Shown here piece after piece: positions 8,498-17,493 of a stretch of DNA of 64,000 nucleotides. The position numbers and the translations under genes are program-made. The DNA comes from Marinoscillum pacificum. GTDB taxonomy: Bacteria > Bacteroidota > Bacteroidia > Cytophagales > Cyclobacteriaceae. The notes beneath the pieces were generated by a model that saw nothing but the letters and a program-made list of their open reading frames with translations, did no database searches and had not been told where the DNA came from. The stretch covers positions 372,001-436,000 of the forward strand of contig NZ_JAMZMJ010000003.1 of NCBI RefSeq assembly GCF_024714495.1, written 5' to 3'. Position 1 is the first letter of the stretch; every line of letters starts with the position of its first letter.

Positions 8498-10015
8498 ATG
8501 ATAAAAAATGATAACCAGATTCTGGTAATATTTGGTGCTTCGGGTGACCTCACCGCTCGAAAACTGATACCGGCAATCTATAATTTGTATAAAAAAGACT
8601 ATCTGCCTGAGAAGTATGCGATAGTAGGGGTAGGGCGTACCAGTTATGATGATGAAGAGTTTCGTCAGAAGGCAGTTATAGAAAACGAACATATTAAAAA
8701 AGAAGGTGACAAGTCTCTGGAAGACTTTGCGAAGTTGATTCACTACCATTCTTTGGATACTTCCAACAAGGAAGATTATAAAGGGCTTTCTGATAGACTT
8801 CATTCTATTGATGATGACTTTGGAACCAACTGCAATGTGATATTCTATTTGTCCGTGCCTCCAAGTTTGTATGGAGTAATTCCTAAACATCTTGCTTATG
8901 CTGGATTGAATGAAGAAAAGAGTGGTTGGACACGGTTGATTATCGAAAAACCGTTTGGTTATGATCTAGAGTCAGCAAAAGAATTGAATAAGACTCTTTT
9001 AGAAGACTATAGAGAAGATCAGATCTATAGAATCGATCATTACCTGGGTAAAGAAACCGTTCAGAACTTATTAGTCACTCGATTCTCAAATAGCATTTTC
9101 GAACCACTTTGGAATAGAAACTATATCCATCGAGTTGAGATCACATCTGCTGAATCTGTAGGAGTGGAGAAACGAGGAGGCTATTATGATGGTTCTGGAG
9201 CTTTACGAGATATGGTGCAAAACCATTTACTGCAGTTAATCGGATTGGTGGCTATGGAGCCTCCAGTAAAATCTGATGCTAACAGTATCCGAAATGAAAA
9301 GCTAAAGGTTTTCCAGTCACTGAGACCAATGACTCCTGAAGATGTTAAAAACAACGTCATTAGAGGTCAGTATACATCGAGTAAGATTAAAGGTGAGGAG
9401 GTAAAGGGGTATCGTGAAGAAGAGGGAGTTGATCCAGAATCAAAGACCGAGACCTTTGTAGCACTTAAATTCTTTATTGACAACTGGAGATGGTCTGGAG
9501 TGCCATTCTATATTCGATCAGGTAAGAAGTTGCCTACTCGAGTGTCTGAGGTGGTCATTCATTTCAAACCGAATCATCACCGTTTATTCAGCCAGAGCCA
9601 GAAGATCAACTCACAAAACATGCTGGTTTTGAGAATTCAGCCGGATGAAGGGGTGCTTTTGAAGTTTGGTATGAAGGTGCCTGGTCAGGGCTTTGATGTG
9701 AAAAATGTCAACATGGACTTCTTATATTCCGATCTGACGGATGCTTATGTACCAGATGCCTATGAGCGTTTGATTTTGGATTGTATGCAAGGAGACGCTA
9801 CACTGTATGCTAGAGGAGATAGTGTTGAAGCAGCATGGGAGTTCATCGATCCAATATTGAAAGCCTGGAAAGAAGACTCTTCCATTCCAATCTATGGATA
9901 CCCAGCAGGCACTTGGGGTCCTGAAAATGTTGATGATTTAATAGAAGGTGAGCACATGATGTGGAGATATCCTTGTAAAAACTTAGCCGAAGACGGAATT
10001 TTCTGTGAACTATGA
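8498..10015 (+). CDS. zwf: Glucose-6-phosphate 1-dehydrogenase
   Basis: 505 residues, normal for bacterial Zwf. The N-terminal dinucleotide motif is FGASGDLTARKLIPA and the conserved active-site peptide is RIDHYLGKE near residue 178, with the catalytic His and Lys. EKPFGYD just upstream is also conserved. It oxidises glucose-6-phosphate to 6-phosphogluconolactone with reduction of NADP. Its stop overlaps the pgl start by ATGA at 10012-10015, so lactonase synthesis is coupled to that of the dehydrogenase. With gnd it completes the oxidative branch of the pentose phosphate pathway. Confidence 0.98.
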   Translation: MIKNDNQILVIFGASGDLTARKLIPAIYNLYKKDYLPEKYAIVGVGRTSYDDEEFRQKAVIENEHIKKEGDKSLEDFAKLIHYHSLDTSNKEDYKGLSDRLHSIDDDFGTNCNVIFYLSVPPSLYGVIPKHLAYAGLNEEKSGWTRLIIEKPFGYDLESAKELNKTLLEDYREDQIYRIDHYLGKETVQNLLVTRFSNSIFEPLWNRNYIHRVEITSAESVGVEKRGGYYDGSGALRDMVQNHLLQLIGLVAMEPPVKSDANSIRNEKLKVFQSLRPMTPEDVKNNVIRGQYTSSKIKGEEVKGYREEEGVDPESKTETFVALKFFIDNWRWSGVPFYIRSGKKLPTRVSEVVIHFKPNHHRLFSQSQKINSQNMLVLRIQPDEGVLLKFGMKVPGQGFDVKNVNMDFLYSDLTDAYVPDAYERLILDCMQGDATLYARGDSVEAAWEFIDPILKAWKEDSSIPIYGYPAGTWGPENVDDLIEGEHMMWRYPCKNLAEDGIFCEL

Positions 10016-10731
10016 CGAAAAACGATTTTAGAATATATGATACGCCTCAGCAAACCGCTGAGGCTTTTGGTGATTACCTAATGGAAGAAGCTGCGAAGAA
10101 AGAGGTCTTCCATGTAGCATTGTCTGGCGGGTCTACACCGAAAATACTTTTTGATTACCTGGCAACCTCTTATGCTGAAAGTGATGTTTGGAGTAAAATG
10201 CACTTTTACTGGGGAGATGAGCGATGTGTTCCACCTTCTGATGATGAGAGCAATTATAAAATGACCAAAGAGCGGTTGTTTGACAAAACTCCAGTTCCAG
10301 CAGAAAACATTCATAGAATATTGGGTGAAAATGATCCGGCAGAGGAAGCAGAGAGATATGGGGAGTTACTTCTTGAAAACATGGATGTAAATGATGGTCT
10401 TCCTGTTTTCGATATGGTTATACTAGGCATGGGCGAAGATGGACATACTGCTTCCATATTTCCACACCAAATAGAACTATTGGAGTCGAAAAACATCTGT
10501 GATGTCGCTGTTCATCCTGATAGTGGACAAAGACGAGTTACACTGAGTGGACCTGTGATAAATGCTGCCCAAGAAGTCATTTTCTTGGTGACCGGTGCCG
10601 GTAAAAAGCAGAAGATCGAGGAGATATACAATCAAAATGGAGACTGGAAATCATATCCTGCAGCGCATATCAACTCTGTTGGTCGACAGTTTTGGTATGT
10701 TGATACTAATGCAGTTGAAGGTATCGTTTGA
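10012..10731 (+). CDS. pgl: 6-phosphogluconolactonase (DevB/NagB-type)
   Basis: 239 residues. The N-terminal VALSGGSTPKILFDYL and FYWGDERCVPPSDDESNY segments and MGEDGHTASIFPH in the second half are the conserved motifs of the NagB-fold lactonase family, including the phosphate-binding loop and the catalytic His region. It hydrolyses 6-phosphogluconolactone. Translationally coupled to zwf by a 4-nt overlap; 91 nt separate it from the next forward gene, a sensor kinase, with no obvious terminator. Confidence 0.96.
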   Translation: MTKNDFRIYDTPQQTAEAFGDYLMEEAAKKEVFHVALSGGSTPKILFDYLATSYAESDVWSKMHFYWGDERCVPPSDDESNYKMTKERLFDKTPVPAENIHRILGENDPAEEAERYGELLLENMDVNDGLPVFDMVILGMGEDGHTASIFPHQIELLESKNICDVAVHPDSGQRRVTLSGPVINAAQEVIFLVTGAGKKQKIEEIYNQNGDWKSYPAAHINSVGRQFWYVDTNAVEGIV

Positions 10732-10822
10732 CATTCTTTAGATTAGCCATATCAATCATCACCAGTAATTATAGGACTCATCACTTATAAAAGTGAGTTT
10801 AAAGAATTAACCTATCTCAAAT

Positions 10823-12688
10823 ATGAGATTAACCGGATTAATACTGGTATTATTTTTTTCTGTATCAACCTCTGCACAAACTTCATATATTGAAGAGCTA
10901 AAGGATAAGTTATCCGATAATCAAACTGATAGTGCTACGGTAATGATCAAAACTACTCTCGCAAGAGAACTTGTTTATATTGATAACTCCGAAGCCTATC
11001 GGCTGGTTCAGCAGGCGATTAGTTTGGCTAATGAGAAAGATCTTGAGTTAGAGGGGGCTTATGCACTGCGTATTCTTGGAGTTATTATGCGAGAATATGG
11101 TTTTTACATTAAAGGCTCTGAAGTCTTATTAGATGCGAAAGCCATTTTTGAAGAGTATCATGATGAACTAGGAGTAGCTAATTGTTATTTATCTTTAGGG
11201 AACCTATATAACTATCTAGGTAATCAGGACTTGGCCCTTTCTAATGAGAAGAAAGCAATTGAAATTTTCGAAAGACTAAATATCCCTGAGCGCTTAGGGG
11301 TAGTCTATAATAACATAGCTAGAACGTATTATGTCTTTGAAGGCTATGATTCCGCGTCTTACTTCTGCAAAAAATCAATTGAGGTAAATGAATCAAATTC
11401 TAATTACCCGTTGATTCAAAGTAGTTACAGGAATATGGGCTTGATTTTCACTAAAACTGAAAATTATGATTCCGCGATAGCTGCATTTAATAAAGTTTTG
11501 GAATATCACGAGAAACAGGGACAATATTCCAATAAATGGGCTGCAGCAGAAGCATACTTAGGGTTAGCAAAAGTTTACATGCTTTCTAACAAAGAAAATC
11601 TGGTTCATGACAATTTACTAAATGCAAAAGACATTTGTGTCGAGCAAGGGTATTTGGATGTATTGAAAGAAGTGATTCAAATTACTTTTAAGTATAATCA
11701 AGCAATTGGTGATTATGATCAGCTTGACAGAGTATGGACAAGCTATCAAAATCTCACAGATTCCTTATTGTTAATTGAACGCGATAACAAGAAGTATGTC
11801 GTTGATTGGTACGAAGAGCGTATACAAAAAGATACTGAGATTGCTGAGTTTGCAGACAAACTAGGAAAGCAAAAAGCACAGATTGTAATCCTGCTTATCA
11901 CAATGGTGTTTGTTTTGGTGATGCTATTATTATTTATTAACAATGTTCAAAAAGTTCGTAGAATTAATAATGTACTGAAGACGCAGAAAAAGGAGCTCGA
12001 AAAACTCAATCAGACCAAAACCAAACTATTCTCAATAGTTGCGCATGATTTTATTAGTCCACTTTCTAATGTTTATTCCTTTTCGAGGTTATTGGTGGAG
12101 GATCATAAAATCAATCCTGAGGATCAAAAAATTATAGTACAAGAGCTCAATCAGTCTGTAGAGAATACTATAGGACTTACTAAAAATTTGCTTACCTGGG
12201 CTAGAGGTCAAATGGATGGGGAGATTTTTAATCCATTGAACGTGGAAATAGGTCAATTGATGAAATACGTTGTTCAATCCATTTCTAGCCAGGCTAAATC
12301 GAAGAGTATTGACATCAAGGTTGATCAAATTGAACCATTAATGGTGTATGGAGATCCTGCTCATCTGGAAGTGATTTTCAGAAACATAATTTCAAATGCT
12401 TTAAAATTTAGTCATCCGGAACAGTCGATTGATATTGATATCAAAAAAGAGGGTGATCGAGTAGTGATAAAATTTGAAGATCATGGTGTTGGGATGTCTG
12501 ATGAGGTGATGAACTCACTATATGAGCTTAAGGAATATCATGACTCCAGAGGAACTTCAGGTGAAAAGGGTACTGGTCTCGGGCTAATCATCTGTAAAGA
12601 ATTTGTTGAGAGGAATTTCGGAAATATGAATATATCCAGTATTCAAGGCAAAGGCACGGTCTTCACTCTTTCATTCCCAGTGGTTTAA
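10823..12688 (+). CDS. TPR-containing sensor histidine kinase
   Basis: 621 residues. Signal peptide at 1-18 (ending STSAQ), then about six tetratricopeptide repeats in the periplasm (roughly 60-330, e.g. NYDSAIAAFNKVLEYHEKQG), one membrane helix (about 353-373), and a cytoplasmic kinase. The H-box is SIVAHDFISPLSNV with His near 408; the ATPase domain has N-box FRNIISNALKFSHP, G1 EDHGVGM and G2 GEKGTGLGLI, so the kinase should be active. No response regulator is adjacent, so its partner is encoded elsewhere. This TPR-TM-kinase layout is frequent in Bacteroidota. What the TPR domain senses is unknown; protein-protein contacts are likely. Confidence 0.93.
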   Translation: MRLTGLILVLFFSVSTSAQTSYIEELKDKLSDNQTDSATVMIKTTLARELVYIDNSEAYRLVQQAISLANEKDLELEGAYALRILGVIMREYGFYIKGSEVLLDAKAIFEEYHDELGVANCYLSLGNLYNYLGNQDLALSNEKKAIEIFERLNIPERLGVVYNNIARTYYVFEGYDSASYFCKKSIEVNESNSNYPLIQSSYRNMGLIFTKTENYDSAIAAFNKVLEYHEKQGQYSNKWAAAEAYLGLAKVYMLSNKENLVHDNLLNAKDICVEQGYLDVLKEVIQITFKYNQAIGDYDQLDRVWTSYQNLTDSLLLIERDNKKYVVDWYEERIQKDTEIAEFADKLGKQKAQIVILLITMVFVLVMLLLFINNVQKVRRINNVLKTQKKELEKLNQTKTKLFSIVAHDFISPLSNVYSFSRLLVEDHKINPEDQKIIVQELNQSVENTIGLTKNLLTWARGQMDGEIFNPLNVEIGQLMKYVVQSISSQAKSKSIDIKVDQIEPLMVYGDPAHLEVIFRNIISNALKFSHPEQSIDIDIKKEGDRVVIKFEDHGVGMSDEVMNSLYELKEYHDSRGTSGEKGTGLGLIICKEFVERNFGNMNISSIQGKGTVFTLSFPVV

Positions 12689-12781
12689 TTCCATACATCA
12701 TTTATTTATGCCCCTTACCATAATTTTGACAGGATAGCTGAATTGAGTGATTGTTTTTATCATAATCAAACCAAACTAATA

Positions 12782-13924
12782 ATGATGAAACAAAAATTGA
12801 TTTATGCATTGATTGCATTTGTGTGCTTATGCAGTCCTTCCTATGCACAATTAAAAAGTCTTCCGCCGAGTGGAGCGAATCAAAAAAGCGAAATCAAGCA
12901 ATACATAGGCGGTGTAGCCTGGGTAAAAGTGTCATATGGTAGTCCTGATGTTGCTGGACGTGAAGGAGCTATTTGGGGGCAATTGGTGCCATATGGCATG
13001 AATAACCTCGGTTTCGGAGCTTCTTCTGATAACAATCCGTCTCCATGGAGAGCTGGAGCTAATGAGAATACCGTATTTGAAACCTCACATGACTTACAAG
13101 TAAATGGTAAGGTGCTTCCAGCTGGGAGATACGGCTTTTTTATTGAGACTGTCGAGAACGGAGATTGGAATTTGATTTTCAGCAAAGAAGCAGATGCCTG
13201 GGGAAGTTTCTTCTATACTCCTGAGGATGTTATTTTGAAAGTAGGAGCAACACCTGCTGATCTCGATGAATCGATTGAGTTTTTTTCCTATGAATTCACC
13301 ACTCGCCAAAATGATCAAACGACCCTGGTTATGAAATGGGAGAAGAAGATGTTGCCGATAGAATTGGTACTAAAAGATGCTAATCAGGTAACTCTGGACG
13401 CGCTAAAAAGTGAATTGAAAGATTCTCCAGGTTTTACTTATACCAATTGGGTCAGTGCAGCTAACTGGGCTTCTTCTGCTGGGTTTCATGAGGAGGCCAT
13501 TCTCTGGGCAGAAAATGCGATTTCATTGCCGTTTATTGGACAGAAAAATTTCACAACACTTTCTACAAAATCTTCGGTATTGCTAAATGCTGGCAAATCT
13601 GAAGAATCAATGAAGCTAATGGAGGAGGCAGTGGCTCTGCCTGGAGCTCCTGTATTTCAGGTTCATGCTTATGGAAGACAGTTGATTGCAGCGGGGGAGA
13701 AACAAAAAGCATTGGAAGTGTTTCAACTGAATCACAAGAATAATGCAGGAGTATGGCCAACAAATTATGGATTGGCTAGAGGGTATTCAGCAGTAGGTGA
13801 TTATAAGAAAGCTATTAAATACCTGGAAGAAGCTCTGAAAAAAGTTCCTCCGGGTGATACGCTTAACCCTCCAATTATGAAGGAGAATATTGAGAAGTTG
13901 AAAAAAGGGCAGGATATCAATTAA
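12782..13924 (+). CDS. Exported DUF2911 protein with C-terminal TPR-like repeats
   Basis: 380 residues from the ATG at 12782 (a second ATG follows directly). A TTG 39 nt upstream is in frame, but would place an extra segment ahead of a good signal peptide that ends PSYAQ, so it is rejected. Residues ~30-190 are DUF2911, with SYGSPDVAGREGAIWGQLVPYG and PAGRYGFF conserved; the remainder is helical with TPR-like repeats (for example GDYKKAIKYLEEALKKVP). Periplasmic or outer-membrane associated; the biochemical function of DUF2911 is not established. Monocistronic by position, followed at once by a strong terminator. Confidence 0.85.
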   Translation: MMKQKLIYALIAFVCLCSPSYAQLKSLPPSGANQKSEIKQYIGGVAWVKVSYGSPDVAGREGAIWGQLVPYGMNNLGFGASSDNNPSPWRAGANENTVFETSHDLQVNGKVLPAGRYGFFIETVENGDWNLIFSKEADAWGSFFYTPEDVILKVGATPADLDESIEFFSYEFTTRQNDQTTLVMKWEKKMLPIELVLKDANQVTLDALKSELKDSPGFTYTNWVSAANWASSAGFHEEAILWAENAISLPFIGQKNFTTLSTKSSVLLNAGKSEESMKLMEEAVALPGAPVFQVHAYGRQLIAAGEKQKALEVFQLNHKNNAGVWPTNYGLARGYSAVGDYKKAIKYLEEALKKVPPGDTLNPPIMKENIEKLKKGQDIN

Positions 13925-13927
13925 TTT

Positions 13928-13954
13928 AAATCCCCACTACGGTGGGGATTTTTT
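13928..13954 (+). terminator. Terminator with a UACG tetraloop after the DUF2911 gene
   Basis: AAATCCCCAC (13928-13937) pairs with GTGGGGATTT (13942-13951) over 10 bp, closing the loop TACG as C(UACG)G, an extra-stable UNCG-type tetraloop in RNA, followed by more T. It begins 4 nt after the stop. Confidence 0.92.
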
Positions 13955-14034
13955 ATCGGCATGAAACTTATATTGGTCGAATGAAGTTCTCATCCTCTTT
14001 CGGTATGAGCTAACTTTTGTCTAAAGCCTAAAAT

Positions 14035-14394
14035 ATGCCTGTTTCAACCTTCAATTATAAGAATAAGCGCATAGTATTCATTGATTATACTACTTGCAAA
14101 ACCAAAGAGGAGATGATCGCTACGTTGAGAGATGCATCTGAGATATTCAAGACAAGCCCGGAAAAGGTGCTGTCATTAAGTGATTTTACCGGAGCCTTTG
14201 GAAGTAAGGAATTTATGGATGAAAGTAAGCGACTGAGCGTAGAGATATTACGCGCTAAAACAGAGAAAGCAGCTTTATTAGGTATTACCGGTATAAAGAA
14301 AGTATTGTTAAAAAGTTTCAATGCCTTTTCAACGAATAAACTGGTTCCTTTCAGTACTAAAGAAGAGGCCTTGGAATATCTCGTCTCAGAGTAA
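14035..14394 (+). CDS. Small conserved hypothetical protein, paralogue A of a tail-to-tail pair
   Basis: 119 residues, no signal peptide or membrane segment. I do not recognise a named family; the alternation of strands and helices (VFIDY, then helix, then LSLSDFTGAF, then helix, then AALLGITGIKKVLLK) suggests a STAS/SpoIIAA-like alpha/beta fold. It is clearly homologous to the protein encoded on the opposite strand at 14395-14745: both start MPV, share an IDY/VDY strand, a GITGxKKVLL segment and end EYLV. The two stop codons abut with no intervening base. No enzyme motif is visible. Confidence 0.6.
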   Translation: MPVSTFNYKNKRIVFIDYTTCKTKEEMIATLRDASEIFKTSPEKVLSLSDFTGAFGSKEFMDESKRLSVEILRAKTEKAALLGITGIKKVLLKSFNAFSTNKLVPFSTKEEALEYLVSE

Positions 14395-14745
14395 TTACTT
14401 AACTAAATATTCTTTAGCCGTGTCTTCATCATCAAATGGACGCATAGCTCCTCCCAAAATTCTATTGTATCCTAAAAGCAAAACTTTTTTAGCCCCCGTG
14501 ATGCCTACTATTGCAGCTTTTGTAGGGATGTGTTTAGTGTCTTTTCCCAGTTGCCTGATATAATTAGTAAACTTAGTAGTAGCAAATGCCTCTGTAATAT
14601 TAACCAGACGAAGATGTTCCTTTTCATCTTTCATGATCATGCTACGAAGATTCTCTGCTGTGTTCAACATTTGATCCTCTGTTTCTCCTCTATAGTCAAC
14701 GTAAATTATTTCTTTGCCTTTATGGAAGATCTTTTTAACTGGCAT
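14395..14745 (-). CDS. Small conserved hypothetical protein, paralogue B of a tail-to-tail pair
   Basis: 116 residues, soluble. It aligns end to end with the forward paralogue at 14035-14394 with only about one gap: MPVKKIFHKGKEIIYVDY at the start, LVNITEAF in the middle, AAIVGITGAKKVLLLGYN in the last third and AKEYLV at the end. My by-eye identity is roughly 30 percent, so this is an old duplication by inversion or an assembled pair, not a recent copy. Predicted STAS-like fold, function unknown. Its start is 144 nt from the stop of the reverse gene upstream in the window. Confidence 0.6.
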   Translation of the reverse strand: MPVKKIFHKGKEIIYVDYRGETEDQMLNTAENLRSMIMKDEKEHLRLVNITEAFATTKFTNYIRQLGKDTKHIPTKAAIVGITGAKKVLLLGYNRILGGAMRPFDDEDTAKEYLVK

Positions 14746-14889
14746 ACTTGTGACGGTGAATGATTGAGTTATATGAAAAAATCCACTCTAAACTAAAAAT
14801 TATGATTGAATTTGACAATAACAGGGAGTCATTAACCTTAGAAAATTGAAGTTCAGAAATAGTAGAATTTCTATAGGTTTATTAATCAA

Positions 14890-15564
14890 TTAGTTAGTGC
14901 TGAGAGTAGAGTCCTGTTGGTTCAATTCTTTCTTTTTTAATTTGAATATTGATAATGGAATATCGGTTCTTTGATGAGTTTTGGGTTCAAATCGATTTTT
15001 TGTTGAGAGATTTTTAAAGGACTTAATGAGCCCTTTGGAGGGATCGCTGCTGAATATGCTCACACCTTGAGGTCCTCTGATGAAGCTTTTGTAGTTGTCC
15101 ATACTAGACATTCCAGGTGAATATCCCGATAAATACATGATGGTTGCTAGCCGCATATTTGCCTGTGCATTCATCTCTTCTTTTGTTTCATGAATCTCCA
15201 TATTGATCAGTTCCTTTTTGAATTTGGCTTCACTTGGGAGCACACCAATGATGACTTCTTCAAGTTCTGTTATCTTCGGATGCAAAAATAATTTTAGGGT
15301 GTCTGCTGTCGAATTTGGAAGTAACACCAAATCATCATACATGACATGGGAAATAGTAATTGTTCCTGTTATCAGTTGGTCTAGATGGAAATAGCCGTTG
15401 ATATTGGATACAGTGCCAAAGGAGTCTGAACGGATATGAGCGAAAGGAACAGGTTCGGATGTTTTGATGTCCAGAATCTGTCCAGTGCTTCTGGTTTGAG
15501 CGTGAATCTGGGAAATTGAAAACAAACTAAATCCCAGGGCGAAATACAAGGTGTAGTTAGGCAT
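14890..15564 (-). CDS. Exported protein with carboxypeptidase-regulatory-like domain
   Basis: 224 residues. Signal peptide 1-22 ending QIHAQ, followed by a carboxypeptidase D regulatory-like (CarbopepD_reg_2) beta-sandwich of ~85 residues (GQILDIKTSEPVPFAHI, GTVSNINGYFHL, then TISHVMYDDL). In TonB receptors this domain precedes a plug and barrel, but here the protein simply ends after a charged helical tail, so it is a stand-alone form. Probably periplasmic or lipoprotein-partner; the function is unknown. Neighbouring genes give no functional hint. Confidence 0.75.
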   Translation of the reverse strand: MPNYTLYFALGFSLFSISQIHAQTRSTGQILDIKTSEPVPFAHIRSDSFGTVSNINGYFHLDQLITGTITISHVMYDDLVLLPNSTADTLKLFLHPKITELEEVIIGVLPSEAKFKKELINMEIHETKEEMNAQANMRLATIMYLSGYSPGMSSMDNYKSFIRGPQGVSIFSSDPSKGLIKSFKNLSTKNRFEPKTHQRTDIPLSIFKLKKKELNQQDSTLSTN

Positions 15565-15659
15565 GGTTTGTTTTTACTAAACAACTCATATCCTGTATGT
15601 TAATCGTAATCCTTTAGTTTGTTTTAACAGTTAGCGGTTTGATTTTGCAGGATTTAACA

Positions 15660-15688
15660 AAAAAGAGGTGGCTAGATGGCCACCTCTT
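15660..15688 (-). terminator. Terminator overlapping the stop codon of the DHFR-like gene
   Basis: Read on the minus strand, AGAGGTGGC (15687-15679) pairs with GCCACCTCT (15672-15664), loop of 6 nt containing the TAG stop, then a T-run. The 5' arm is coding, so the hairpin begins inside the last codons of the gene at 15672-16232. Confidence 0.85.
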
Positions 15689-16232
15689 CAGTAATGTATT
15701 GCATTCGATAATGAATCATTTGTACACCATTGGAATAGTTGATCCGGTGAAGATGATCTAGTTGAAACCCATCACAGCATCCATCAAATAAATGAATTCC
15801 ATCACCCAGTAGGATGGGGTTCAGTTTGATAATTAACTCATCAATCATTTGATGTTTTAATAACTGTTTTGCCAACTGACCACCTCCACATAAATAGATG
15901 GGTGAACCAACTTGTTCTTTCAGTTGATGAATGGTTTGACATAGATCAGCTCTTTTGATAATCTGTACCTGTTCATGGGAGTTATTAAAACTCAATGTAT
16001 CAGATACAATGAAATGATTCATATGTGGATATGCGGGATGGCCTGGTTTTAGACCATATTGATATCCATATTCGTATGTGTTGCGTCCCATGATTGTGGT
16101 GTCATAGTCTTTGAGTTGATTTAGATAATCGTCAACATGTTCACCACTTTCAATAAAACAGTCAGTGCTACCATCTTTTCTAGCGATAAAGCCATCAAGG
16201 GAAGTAGCAACATGATATATGATTGCTCTCAT
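15672..16232 (-). CDS. Dihydrofolate reductase family protein (RibD C-terminal type)
   Basis: 186 residues. MRAIIYHVATSLDGFIARKDG is the typical N-terminus of the RibD_C/YyaP-like branch of the DHFR superfamily; DYDTTIMGRNTYEYG and IYLCGGGQLAKQLLKHQMIDEL cover the NADPH-binding region with the Gly-Gly-Gly turn. These stand-alone proteins are predicted NADPH-dependent reductases, not the folate DHFR (FolA), and their substrates are mostly unknown. It stands alone on the minus strand, terminated by a hairpin starting in its last codons. Confidence 0.88.
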   Translation of the reverse strand: MRAIIYHVATSLDGFIARKDGSTDCFIESGEHVDDYLNQLKDYDTTIMGRNTYEYGYQYGLKPGHPAYPHMNHFIVSDTLSFNNSHEQVQIIKRADLCQTIHQLKEQVGSPIYLCGGGQLAKQLLKHQMIDELIIKLNPILLGDGIHLFDGCCDGFQLDHLHRINYSNGVQMIHYRMQYITEEVAI

Positions 16233-16461
16233 TGAGATTTGGAGTAAAAGTGAAATAGAAATTAAAACTGATAGTCAGATCTATCTGATGTTGAGTAGAT
16301 AATTACAATCATGATTAATAAAGTTATGATTCGATGAAATAGATAAAGAAATCAGGCATGAGCCTGCTGTTCAAATACACTTACTATTTGCTTTACTGAT
16401 CTGGGAGGAGTTTCCCGTACGGATGTGTCTTAAAGAATCATAGGGTAAATATAGTAAAAGT

Positions 16462-16815
16462 TTAGGATCCATATTTTTTCATGTGTTCGACTAGTCTGAA
16501 TTGTGTGATTCTTTGAATGAGAGCTTTGGGTAGGTCTTCTGTTAATGGGAACTGGACGCTTCCTTTGGATCCCTTGAATTTGGATAAGTCTTCTTTGAAT
16601 GCTTCAAGTCCTGACGGGGCAGGGTAGAACCCAACATGTTTTTTGAATCCTCCAAAATGAACGACGTTTTTTCCTTTGATTTTATAAGTAGGGATGCCAT
16701 AACTGATTACTTCTTCAGCTTGAGGTAGCATCTCTTTCAAGATGGTTCGCATCTCTCTTAATCGTATCTGAACTTGTTCATCAAAGCTTTCAATGTATGC
16801 ATCAACTTCATTCAT
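16462..16815 (-). CDS. DUF1801 protein (YdhG/Fra-like)
   Basis: 117 residues. The sequence VDAYIESFDEQVQIRLREMRTIL followed by EEVISYGIPTYKIKGKNVVHFGGFKKHVGFYPAP matches the DUF1801 fold, members of which include the Bacillus frataxin-like protein Fra proposed to hand over iron. No metal ligand set is evident beyond scattered acidic residues, so only the family is certain. Soluble. Flanked by 229 nt of non-coding sequence towards the DHFR-like gene. Confidence 0.85.
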   Translation of the reverse strand: MNEVDAYIESFDEQVQIRLREMRTILKEMLPQAEEVISYGIPTYKIKGKNVVHFGGFKKHVGFYPAPSGLEAFKEDLSKFKGSKGSVQFPLTEDLPKALIQRITQFRLVEHMKKYGS

Positions 16816-16933
16816 GGGATTTATTCTTTAAAGACTTTAGTTAACTTATTCAAAGTTATTACAATGACAGCCTTCATGAAATCAGTAAAACCGACAAAGT
16901 GAAGGGGTGTTTGCGTCATTGAATTTATAGAAA

Positions 16934-17443
16934 ATGGAGATATCCGAAGCGGCCAGGTTAATTGATTTTCAAGTAGGTAATGGAATCCAAATTTGGGCTG
17001 ATTTGGGTTGTGGGGCAGGTACTTTTACTTATGCTTTAGCTTCCAAATTGCCGAATGATAGCACGGTATATGCTGTGGACAGAGAAAACCAACATTTGAG
17101 AACTACCTATGGTCAGGTAGCAGTTGAATTTGTCCAGTCCGACTTTCAGTCTGGATTGAATAGTCTACCACTACTGGATGGAGTCATTATGGCAAATTCG
17201 CTACACTTTATAAAGGATAAAATAACCTTCTTTGATCATCTCAAGAGAAAACTAAAGAGAGAAGGTAAATTGCTCATAGTGGAATATGAAACCAATGTTG
17301 GGAGTAACTGGGTGCCATTTCCTATCAGGTTCAATGAGCTAAAGGCGTTGGCGAATCTATCCGGTTTTACGCAAGTTTTGAAGCTTGGTGAAATACCTTC
17401 CAGGTATCAAGGATCAATGTATTCCGCCTTGTTGACTATTTAG
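16934..17443 (+). CDS. Class I SAM-dependent methyltransferase
   Basis: 169 residues. Motif I is WADLGCGAGTFTYALA (about 21-36) with the acidic motif II in VYAVDRENQHL, then LDGVIMANSLHFI as motif IV. It is shorter than usual (methyltransferase-11 domains are ~95 residues in proteins of 200-270), but the core strands are complete. The substrate is unknown. Followed after 3 nt by a strong bidirectional terminator shared with the mscS-type gene on the other strand. Confidence 0.85.
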   Translation: MEISEAARLIDFQVGNGIQIWADLGCGAGTFTYALASKLPNDSTVYAVDRENQHLRTTYGQVAVEFVQSDFQSGLNSLPLLDGVIMANSLHFIKDKITFFDHLKRKLKREGKLLIVEYETNVGSNWVPFPIRFNELKALANLSGFTQVLKLGEIPSRYQGSMYSALLTI

Positions 17444-17446
17444 ATA

Positions 17447-17486
17447 TGAAAAACTCCAGCATTTATTTCACTGCTGGAGTTTTTCA
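17447..17486. terminator. Bidirectional terminator between methyltransferase and MscS genes
   Basis: A perfect 15-bp inverted repeat: TGAAAAACTCCAGCA (17447-17461) and TGCTGGAGTTTTTCA (17472-17486) with a 10-nt loop. The A-tract on one side and the T-tract on the other let it work for both converging genes. Confidence 0.93.
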
Positions 17487-17493
17487 GTTTGAC

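Noticed and set aside
8414-8890. A 158-residue reverse ORF covering the zwf start
   Set aside because: It lies antisense to the conserved NADP-binding region of zwf and has no recognisable domain; a shadow ORF.
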